DNA from: Bacteroidales bacterium | GTDB taxonomy: Bacteria > Bacteroidota > Bacteroidia > Bacteroidales > Muribaculaceae | Length of the DNA: 11,165 bases | Direction: 5' to 3' | Assembly: GCA_004557195.1 (NCBI GenBank) | Contig: SFER01000083.1 | Location: forward strand, 1-11,165 | Part shown: positions 6,177 through 11,165 of the stretch, in pieces | How the letters are laid out: the number at the start of each line of letters is the position of its first letter | Position numbering within the stretch: the first letter of the stretch is position 1 | Translations under genes and position numbers: made by a program | Notes under the pieces: model-generated | What the model was told of the DNA's origin: nothing | What the model saw: the letters and a program-made list of their open reading frames with translations, nothing else | The model's database searches: none

Positions 6177-7496
6177 ATGAAAAGAATTTTACTTGTATTT
6201 TTGCTTTTTGGCATTGCACTAAGCGCTCAAGCCGAAAAAAATGACTCAACACTTGTCGCTCCGTGCGACACTGTGGCTTTAGATTCTACTATTGTGCTGA
6301 TTCCTACCCCGGTGCTTGCCGACTCCACGACCTACATCCCCTCGTGGACCGAGATTGAGCCGAACATCATGTTCTCGCCAATCGTGTTTGACAAGCAGCA
6401 GATAGTGTCCTGCGGACTCGACACACCACAATATGGCATGCCTGCGAAGGCATCGCTCGACCTCGACCGGGAGTGGCTCGACCGAAATATGCGCAAGAAC
6501 AATTTCGAGAAATACCACATCAACCGAGTGATTTACACCTCGCCCGATGTGGTGGGATACATCTTCTCGCAACTTCCCGAGCCGCCGAAGACCTACGTGA
6601 TAAAGAGCGAGCCAAACAAGGTTACACTCACCCTTGAGGAATTGACACAAGCCTCGCCATCGCAAATTTCGATTAACAACGATGTGAAAGTGAAAAACTG
6701 GATTCACACATTCCAGGCAACGGCGCAGTTCTCGCAAGCCTATCTGTCGGGCAACTGGTACCAGAGCGGCAACAGCAATTTGAATGTACTCACCAATCTC
6801 AGCTACGCGGTGAAACTCAACCCCAATGTTCACCCCGACTTGCTCTTTGAGAACTATTTCAACTACAAGTTGAGCATGAACAACGCGCCGCAAGACTCGC
6901 TGCGCAGCTACAGCATCAGTGAGGACCTGCTGCAAATCAACAGCAAGTTTGGTATCAAGGCGGCGAAGAAATGGTACTATTCGGCAACCGCGCAATTCAA
7001 GACGCAGTTGTTCAACAACTACAAGAGCAACACCAACGACCTCAAAGCATCGTTTCTCTCGGCAGCCGAATTGAACGTCGGTCTTGGTATGACCTACAAC
7101 ACCACCAACAAGAAGAAAAACCTCTCGTTCAACCTCTCGCTGTCGCCGGTGTCTTACAACTTGAAGTTGTGCCGCGACATAGAGAAAGTTGACCCCACAG
7201 CCTACGGCATCGAGGAAGGGAAGCACACAGCGAGCGAGATAGGTAGTAACATCGAGGGGCGTCTCACATGGGACATCACAGCCAACATCTCGTGGAGTTC
7301 GCGAATCTACACCTTCACCGACTACAATTATCTGCAAGGAGACTGGGAGAACACATTGAATTTCTCGATAAACAAATTTCTCTCGACACAGATATTCCTG
7401 CACTTGCGCTATGACTCGTCGAAGGAATCGCATCCCGACTGGAAAAAGTGGCAGTTCAAAGAGATACTCAGTTTCGGATTTAACTACAAGATATAG
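6177..7496 (+). CDS. DUF3078 domain-containing exported protein, probably outer-membrane barrel
   Basis: The 439-residue precursor has a clear signal peptide (MKRILLVFLLFGIALSAQA, cleavage near residue 19-20). An acidic and proline-rich linker runs to about 60. From about 170 there is a DUF3078-like region with alternating hydrophobic and aromatic strands: NWIHTFQATAQFSQAYLSGN at about 174-193, LNVLTNLSYAVKLN, LLFENYFNYKLS, and LSFGFNYKI at the C-terminus. The strand pattern and the final aromatic-rich strand suggest an outer-membrane beta-barrel, although no transport substrate can be read from the sequence. The tract SWTEIEPNIMFSPIVFDKQQ at about 56-75 probably lies in the periplasm. It is first in a three-gene set (6-bp gaps) in which every product is predicted to be exported. 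Function is unknown. Confidence 0.8.
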   Translation: MKRILLVFLLFGIALSAQAEKNDSTLVAPCDTVALDSTIVLIPTPVLADSTTYIPSWTEIEPNIMFSPIVFDKQQIVSCGLDTPQYGMPAKASLDLDREWLDRNMRKNNFEKYHINRVIYTSPDVVGYIFSQLPEPPKTYVIKSEPNKVTLTLEELTQASPSQISINNDVKVKNWIHTFQATAQFSQAYLSGNWYQSGNSNLNVLTNLSYAVKLNPNVHPDLLFENYFNYKLSMNNAPQDSLRSYSISEDLLQINSKFGIKAAKKWYYSATAQFKTQLFNNYKSNTNDLKASFLSAAELNVGLGMTYNTTNKKKNLSFNLSLSPVSYNLKLCRDIEKVDPTAYGIEEGKHTASEIGSNIEGRLTWDITANISWSSRIYTFTDYNYLQGDWENTLNFSINKFLSTQIFLHLRYDSSKESHPDWKKWQFKEILSFGFNYKI

Positions 7497-7502
7497 GCAA
7501 CG

Positions 7503-8120
7503 ATGAGACGGTGGATTGCAATAGCGATGTGGGCATTGTGCACGGCGACAGCGGTGCACGGGCAGCCGACAGCCTATACCACCACCCCTCCGGCACATGC
7601 CGAGATATTGCCAGGATACACCGTCGAGGCTGTGAAAACACGCCTCGACACCTCTCCCATCGACCAAGTGGAGGGGATATGGGAATTTCCCGACGACTGC
7701 ACCACACTTGTGGTGGAGCGACTCGACGACAGCCGATTCTCGTCGCAATTCCGCTACCGCATCGTGCTTCTCGACGCCGAGAACAACCGCTCTGCAATCC
7801 CCGGCACCGTGATGGGATACATCGTGCCCACGGCGCAAAGCGACAAGATGTATGTGTGGCTCTACAGCGGCATTGAGGATGAGGTGTTTGCCCACCCGGT
7901 GAAATGCGCAGCCACACTCGACAGCGACTGCAGCGTGCTCACCTTCACCAAGCCGACAATGAAATTGAAGATAAGGATGAACCTGGCACGGCTGCTCCCC
8001 ACCCTGTTCAAGGGACTTAGCGTGAGCGTTGAGCCGCAAACGCCCGGTCATCCGCTCGGATTTAGAAAGATATATCCCGCCGACAACATCGGCATCCCAC
8101 ATCAAATCATTTATTTGTAA
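7503..8120 (+). CDS. Exported protein of unknown function
   Basis: I do not recognise the family. The 205-residue product has a signal peptide (MRRWIAIAMWALCTATAVHG, likely cleavage before Gln21). The mature part looks like a compact beta-rich domain. Blocks that might be conserved are VEGIWEFPDDCTTLVVERL at about 57-75, FRYRIVLLDAENN, IPGTVMGYIVPTAQSDKMYVWLY at about 99-121, and a basic segment KLKIRMNLARLLPTLFKG that precedes VSVEPQTPGHPLGFRKIYP. There is no second membrane segment and no lipobox. The start lies 6 bp after the DUF3078 stop and the gene ends 6 bp before the next, so it is almost certainly co-transcribed. Product type (secreted, beta-rich) is a firm reading; any activity would be a guess. 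Confidence 0.75.
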   Translation: MRRWIAIAMWALCTATAVHGQPTAYTTTPPAHAEILPGYTVEAVKTRLDTSPIDQVEGIWEFPDDCTTLVVERLDDSRFSSQFRYRIVLLDAENNRSAIPGTVMGYIVPTAQSDKMYVWLYSGIEDEVFAHPVKCAATLDSDCSVLTFTKPTMKLKIRMNLARLLPTLFKGLSVSVEPQTPGHPLGFRKIYPADNIGIPHQIIYL

Positions 8121-8126
8121 AACCTT

Positions 8127-8618
8127 ATGAAACCGATTGCCACACTGCTTGCGGTGCTTGTAGCCACAGCTGCAATTCAAGCACAGAACACCATCCAGAA
8201 GAGCCTCGTGCCCGACAAAAACGAGAGCGAAGTGCCCGCGCTCGAAGGTGGGAAGAAACAAAGCACCAACGAGCAGACACTCCTCACATTCACCCCGCAA
8301 GCCGTAACTCTCAAAGGGTTCTCGAAAAAAACAGGCGACCTGAGGGAGAGTTTCTCCGTTACCAACAACACCCACTACCACATTTCGCGCATTAAAATAA
8401 AGATACAATACACCGACATGCACGGCGTGGTGCTCGACGAGAAAACACGCCTTGTGGATGTGGATATCAAGCCCGGCGCTACCGGCAAGGCATACATCCC
8501 ATCGTTTGACCGCCAGAAGATGTATTACTACTACCTCACGCCGCAGCGCAACACAATCGCCGCCATACCGTTCAAGGTGGCGTGGTCGCTCTTGCGCTAC
8601 GACATTGTGATAGAATAG
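8127..8618 (+). CDS. Small exported protein with an immunoglobulin-like (FxLYD-like) fold, unknown function
   Basis: The 163-residue precursor has a signal peptide (MKPIATLLAVLVATAAIQAQ, cleavage near residue 18-20). A low-complexity, charged linker (KNESEVPALEGGKKQSTNEQ) follows. Then comes a single beta-sandwich-like domain: SFSVTNNTHYHISRIKIKIQ, YTDMHGVVLDEKTRLVDVDI, KPGATGKAYIPSFDRQ. The order of 'tension between conserved N-terminal strand, D-G-x-V turn, then a PG turn' resembles FxLYD-type domains, an assignment made by eye. The tract MYYYYL at about 132-137 is unusually tyrosine-rich. It is the last gene of the operon. A T6 tract at 8633-8638 follows, but no strong stem precedes it. 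Confidence 0.72.
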   Translation: MKPIATLLAVLVATAAIQAQNTIQKSLVPDKNESEVPALEGGKKQSTNEQTLLTFTPQAVTLKGFSKKTGDLRESFSVTNNTHYHISRIKIKIQYTDMHGVVLDEKTRLVDVDIKPGATGKAYIPSFDRQKMYYYYLTPQRNTIAAIPFKVAWSLLRYDIVIE

Positions 8619-8673
8619 CACCGCCTGACGCTGTTTTTTCAAGCAAGAAGGCTCGTTTCTCATAGTTTTTGAC

Positions 8674-8681
8674 TACATTTG
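8674..8681 (+). promoter_or_regulatory. -7 promoter box (TACATTTG) for pepT-miaA
   Basis: TACATTTGC fits TAnnTTTG, preceded by GTTTTTGAC, and lies 26 bp before ATG 8708. It decides the pepT start: the reading frame is open further upstream to a TTG at 8669, but that would put the start codon upstream of the promoter box. Confidence 0.6.
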
Positions 8682-8707
8682 CACAAATAAACTTAAATCA
8701 CCTATAT

Positions 8708-9931
8708 ATGAAACTGGTAGATAGATTTCTCGAATATGTGAAGTTTGACACTCAAAGCGACGAACTCACCAACCTCACCCCCTCGACACCGGGGCAGATG
8801 GTGTTTGCCAAACACCTCGAAGAAGAACTCAAGCAACTCGGTCTTGAGGAGATTTCGCTCGACGACAACGGATACCTCATGGCATCTCTCCCCGCCAACT
8901 GCAGCGACAACATCCCCACAATAGGCTTTATCGCCCACCTCGACACATCGCCCGACATGTCGGGACGCCACGTGAATCCGCGCATCGTGGAGAAATATGA
9001 CGGAAACGACATCGTGCTCAACAAGGAAGAGGGCGTGGTGCTCACTACAAAGCAATTCCCCGAACTTCTCGACTACACCGGACAGGACCTCATCGTAACC
9101 GATGGCACCACCCTCCTCGGAGCCGACGACAAAGCGGGAGTTGCCGAAATTATTTCGGCTGTTGAATACCTCATGCAACACCCCGAAATCAAGCACGGCA
9201 AGATTCGCATCGCTTTCAACCCCGACGAGGAGATTGGGCAAGGTGCACACAAATTTGATGTGGAGAAATTCGGCGCTGAATGGGCATACACAATGGATGG
9301 CGGCGCTGTGGGCGAACTCGAATATGAAAACTTCAACGCGGCAGTGGCTCGAGTAACATTCAGCGGACTGAATGTGCACCCGGGATATGCCAAGCACAAA
9401 ATGCTCAACTCCATCCGCGTGGCAAACCAATATGCCATCATGCTTCCGCGCTGGGAAACTCCCGAACACACCGAAGACTATGAAGGTTTCTACCACCTCA
9501 TCGGCTTTGAAGGCTCGGTGGAGAAAACAGTCCTCACTTACATCATCCGCGACCACGACCGCGACCGCTTCGAGCGCCGCAAACGCGAACTCGAGCACCT
9601 CACCCGCAAGGTGAACTGCGAGTTCCCCGGCTGTGCCTCGATTGAAATCAAGGACCAATACTACAACATGCGCGAGAAAATCGAGCCTGTGATGCACATC
9701 ATCGACACAGCAATCAAAGCGATGGAAAACGCAGGCGTAACCGCCAAGGTGCAACCTATCCGCGGCGGAACAGACGGCGCCCAACTCTCGTTCAAGGGTC
9801 TTCCGTGCCCCAACATCTTCGCCGGCGGATTGAATTTCCACGGACGCTATGAGTTTGTGCCCATTCAATCGATGGAGAAAGCGATGAATGTGATTGTGGA
9901 AATCTGCTCGCTCGTAGCACAAAACAAATAA
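8708..9931 (+). CDS. pepT: Peptidase T (tripeptide aminopeptidase)
   Basis: Cytosolic dinuclear zinc aminopeptidase of the M20B family that removes the N-terminal residue from tripeptides. With the ATG at 8708 the product is 407 residues, next to 408 for the Escherichia coli enzyme. The metal and catalytic residues are all in place: His77 and Asp79 (AHLDT), Asp140 (LLGADDKAG), Glu174 and Glu175 (NPDEEIG), Asp197 (TMDGG) and His378 (NFHGRYEF). The dimerisation/lid domain lies between about 205 and 320 and includes GLNVHPGYAKHKMLNSI. The IRGGTDGAQLSF segment at about 351-362 is typical of the family. It has its own TACATTTG promoter and is followed 15 bp later by miaA, with which it is probably co-transcribed. 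The two have no evident functional link. Confidence 0.96.
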   Translation: MKLVDRFLEYVKFDTQSDELTNLTPSTPGQMVFAKHLEEELKQLGLEEISLDDNGYLMASLPANCSDNIPTIGFIAHLDTSPDMSGRHVNPRIVEKYDGNDIVLNKEEGVVLTTKQFPELLDYTGQDLIVTDGTTLLGADDKAGVAEIISAVEYLMQHPEIKHGKIRIAFNPDEEIGQGAHKFDVEKFGAEWAYTMDGGAVGELEYENFNAAVARVTFSGLNVHPGYAKHKMLNSIRVANQYAIMLPRWETPEHTEDYEGFYHLIGFEGSVEKTVLTYIIRDHDRDRFERRKRELEHLTRKVNCEFPGCASIEIKDQYYNMREKIEPVMHIIDTAIKAMENAGVTAKVQPIRGGTDGAQLSFKGLPCPNIFAGGLNFHGRYEFVPIQSMEKAMNVIVEICSLVAQNK

Positions 9932-9946
9932 CATCCCCCGCGGCGG

Positions 9947-10831
9947 ATGGCAAAAACACTTATCGTAATCACCGGACCCACCGGAGTGGGAAAAACCGGA
10001 AAGGCAATCGAGTTGGCGCAGTCGCTCGGCACCGAAATCGTGTCGGCAGATTCGCGCCAACTTTATCGCGACATCCCGATAGGCACCGCCGCGCCCACCG
10101 CCGAGGAACTCGCCATGGTGAAACACCACTTTGTGGGAATCCTCGGGCTGGAGGAATACTATAGCGCAGCGCAATTTGAGGTGGATGCTCTGGAGGTGAT
10201 AAAGCGGATCTTCGCCGAGCGCGACTATGCCGTGATGTGCGGCGGCTCAATGCTCTATGTGGATGCGATATGCCGCGGAATCGACGACATCCCCACAATA
10301 AGCGACGAAGTGCGCAGCCGCGTGGCTGAGATGGTGGCAACCCTCAGCCCCGAAGAACTGTGCGAGACACTGTGGAGCCTCGACCCCGCCTACCACGCAA
10401 TCGTCGATCTGAACAACACCAAGCGAGTGGCTCACGCCATCGAGATATGCCTGCAGGCAGGTGTCCCCTACTCCACATTGCGCACCGGCAAAGCAAAACC
10501 GAGGGATTTCGAGATAGTGAAAATCGCCCTGAACCTGCCGCGCGAGGAGTTGTTCGACCGCATTAACCGCCGCGTCGATGCCATGGTTGAGCAGGGGCTG
10601 GAAGAGGAGGCACGCCGAGTGTATCCGCTGCGCCACCTCAACTCGCTCAACACCGTGGGCTTCAAGGAGATGTTTGCCTATTTCGACGGCACCATGGAGC
10701 GCGGCGTAGCCATCGAGCGCATCAAGAAAAACACACGCGTGTATGCCAAGAAGCAACTCACATGGTTCCAACGCGACACCACAGTGCGCTGGCTCCACCC
10801 ATCGGCTCCCCTCAGCGACTTCATGCCATAG
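9947..10831 (+). CDS. miaA: tRNA dimethylallyltransferase
   Basis: MiaA transfers the dimethylallyl group from DMAPP to N6 of A37 in tRNAs that read codons starting with U. The 294-residue protein shows the P-loop GPTGVGKT (10-17), the catalytic Asp35 in ADSRQLY, the IGTAAPT block (45-51), CGGSMLYVDAI (98-107), the NNTKRVAHAIEI block (156-167), the TVGFKE motif (236-241) and the tRNA-binding tail RVYAKKQLTWFQRD (264-277). The order and spacing are those of the family. It is somewhat shorter than the 316-residue E. coli enzyme, mostly at the C-terminus. Bacteroidota often carry two MiaA copies, and I cannot tell which this is. The start follows the pepT stop by 15 bp (GCGGCGGATGG context). The 3' side opens into a repeat-rich intergenic region with no strong terminator hairpin. 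Confidence 0.95.
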   Translation: MAKTLIVITGPTGVGKTGKAIELAQSLGTEIVSADSRQLYRDIPIGTAAPTAEELAMVKHHFVGILGLEEYYSAAQFEVDALEVIKRIFAERDYAVMCGGSMLYVDAICRGIDDIPTISDEVRSRVAEMVATLSPEELCETLWSLDPAYHAIVDLNNTKRVAHAIEICLQAGVPYSTLRTGKAKPRDFEIVKIALNLPREELFDRINRRVDAMVEQGLEEEARRVYPLRHLNSLNTVGFKEMFAYFDGTMERGVAIERIKKNTRVYAKKQLTWFQRDTTVRWLHPSAPLSDFMP

Positions 10832-10860
10832 AAAAGCCAAAAACGTCAAGGTTCTCCGCG

Positions 10861-10868
10861 CAAAGATA
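10861..10868 (-). promoter_or_regulatory. -7-like box (TATCTTTG, minus strand) facing the 3' end of miaA
   Basis: The minus strand reads GTTATCTTTGCG. It is 19 bp from the 35-bp element and mirrors the layout at 6051. Transcription from it would run antisense through miaA, since no gene on that strand lies nearby. It may be a non-functional part of the repeated module. Confidence 0.35.
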
Positions 10869-10887
10869 ACCCCAAACCACCCCTCGA

Positions 10888-10922
10888 AACTGCAAATTTT
10901 ACCAAAATCGGCGCAATCTGCA
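10888..10922 (+). repeat. 35-bp dispersed intergenic element, copy 2
   Basis: It begins AACTGCAAATTTTACC and ends GGCGCAATCTGCA. It differs from copy 1 (5998-6032, opposite strand) at four positions only. The distance to the outward-facing box on its left is 19 bp, against 18 bp in copy 1. The box on its right (10987) is 64 bp away, against 21 bp in copy 1. Confidence 0.8.
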
Positions 10923-10986
10923 CAAAAAAAGCATTTTTTCCCGAAAAAAAACTTCCGAAAAGCCGCCGAAAATTGCGAAAAATAGG

Positions 10987-10994
10987 TATCTTTG
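10987..10994 (+). promoter_or_regulatory. -7 promoter box (TATCTTTG) for the terminal ATPase gene
   Basis: TATCTTTGCAT is a strong match to TAnnTTTG, with a TTG at 10973-10975 ending 11 bp upstream. The start point would fall near 11000, so the direct repeats lie in the untranslated leader of about 70 nt. Confidence 0.6.
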
Positions 10995-10997
10995 CAT

Positions 10998-11057
10998 AAA
11001 AGTCGCCCGAAAAAGTGGAGCAAATACCGCAAAACTCGCCCGAAAAAGTGGAACAAA
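10998..11057 (+). repeat. Two-copy 27-bp direct repeat in the leader of the ATPase gene
   Basis: Copies at 10998-11024 and 11031-11057 share AAAA, G or C, TCGCCCGAAAAAGTGGA, G or A, CAAA: 25 of 27 identical, on a 33-bp period. The repeats sit between the -7 box and the ATG at 11070. Two copies without more spacers do not make a CRISPR array. Confidence 0.9.
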
Positions 11058-11069
11058 ATCTATAATAAT

Positions 11070-11165
11070 ATGTTTTACAGGAAGATAGAGAAAACTCTCA
11101 AAGAATGGAAAAATGACGCAACCCGCAAGCCGCTAATCATCAAAGGATGCAGGCAATGCGGAAAG
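11070..11165 (+). CDS. AAA-family ATPase (probable AAA_14/DUF4143 type), 5' part only
   Basis: The gene is open from ATG 11070 to the window edge, giving 32 residues beginning MFYRKIEKTLKEWKND. The start of a P-loop follows, in IIKGCRQCGK (residues 23-32), matching the first six positions of Walker A plus the Lys. The N-terminal helix, the R-K-P-L-I-I-K-G strand and the position of the P-loop about 25 residues from the start are typical of the AAA_14 plus DUF4143 ATPases that are often multicopy in Bacteroidales. Their function is poorly known. The sequence ends before the Thr/Ser of Walker A, so domain content beyond it is inferred. The gene was too short here to be judged by length. Confidence 0.75.
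   Translation, partial: MFYRKIEKTLKEWKNDATRKPLIIKGCRQCGK

Larger units (their letters stand above)
10832..11069. other. 238-bp A/T-rich intergenic region with repeats, upstream of the ATPase gene
   Basis: No gene is seen on either strand. In order it holds a minus-strand TATCTTTG box (10861-10868), copy 2 of the 35-bp element (10888-10922), an A-rich stretch with several CGAAAA motifs, a plus-strand TATCTTTG box (10987-10994) and a 27-bp direct repeat (10998-11024 and 11031-11057). CGAAAA begins at 10942, 10956, 10967, 10976, 11008 and 11041. Confidence 0.75.

Noticed and set aside
6279..8663. A 794-codon minus-strand open frame running through three genes
   Set aside because: The three plus-strand genes happen to be in the same frame, and the antisense frame is codon-aligned with them. 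It stays open because the organism seldom uses TTA, CTA and TCA codons. The translation is rich in His, Val and Arg without any recognisable domain.
8619..8673. Terminator after the exported-protein operon
   Set aside because: A T6 tract is present at 8633-8638, but the best stem I can draw before it is about 3 bp (AGC/GCT).
8669..8707. Thirteen-codon N-terminal extension of pepT from a TTG
   Set aside because: The extension contains the TACATTTG promoter box, and the ATG at 8708 gives the normal family length and N-terminus.
8702..10174. A 490-codon minus-strand open frame opposite pepT and the start of miaA
   Set aside because: Same cause: pepT and miaA share a frame, so the aligned antisense frame is open. 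Both sense genes are well-known enzymes with all motifs.
10998..11057. CRISPR-like repeats
   Set aside because: Only two imperfect copies with a 6-bp spacer, in front of a gene, with no cas gene in the window.

Overview
The window looks like a chromosomal segment from a Bacteroidota bacterium of the order Bacteroidales. Muribaculaceae or a close relative is my guess, not something the sequence proves. The reasons are repeated TAnnTTTG promoter -7 boxes instead of sigma70-type boxes, no strong Shine-Dalgarno sequences, short A-rich leaders, and lineage-typical families: a SusC-unrelated outer-membrane barrel with a carboxypeptidase-regulatory-like N-terminus, DUF3078, DUF2007, a tandem-ACT protein and a DUF4143-type ATPase. 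The G+C content is moderate overall and visibly higher in the first 2 kb.

Layout: (1) 53-1981 is an intact but solitary phage-type terminase large subunit. A perfect 32-bp tandem duplication has rewritten its last codons. (2) 2085-5381 is a tight three-gene operon: an outer-membrane beta-barrel protein, a GNAT acetyltransferase with an SCP2-like tail, and a DUF2007 protein (4-bp gap, then a 4-bp ATGA overlap). (3) A tandem-ACT regulator-like gene lies on the minus strand and converges on that operon with 5 bp between them. (4) A 367-bp divergent intergenic region (5810-6176) is rich in promoter boxes, palindromes and an inverted repeat. (5) 6177-8618 is an operon of three exported proteins: a DUF3078 barrel-like protein and two small secreted proteins. 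(6) 8708-10831 holds pepT (peptidase T) and miaA (tRNA dimethylallyltransferase), 15 bp apart. (7) A 238-bp A/T-rich intergenic region carries tandem repeats in front of an ATPase gene (11070 onward) that runs off the window.

Most genes are housekeeping or cell-envelope genes. I found no CRISPR array, tRNA, rRNA, insertion sequence or obvious defence island. The signals worth following up are mostly in non-coding DNA. A 35-bp element (31/35 identical) occurs in inverted orientation in the two largest intergenic regions. In both it sits 18-19 bp behind an outward-facing -7 box, which suggests a dispersed bidirectional promoter or operator module. A 27-bp direct repeat fills the predicted 5' leader of the terminal ATPase gene. 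Two 10-bp palindromes and a 10-bp inverted repeat sit beside the divergent promoters. The terminase without visible phage neighbours is the most unusual coding feature.
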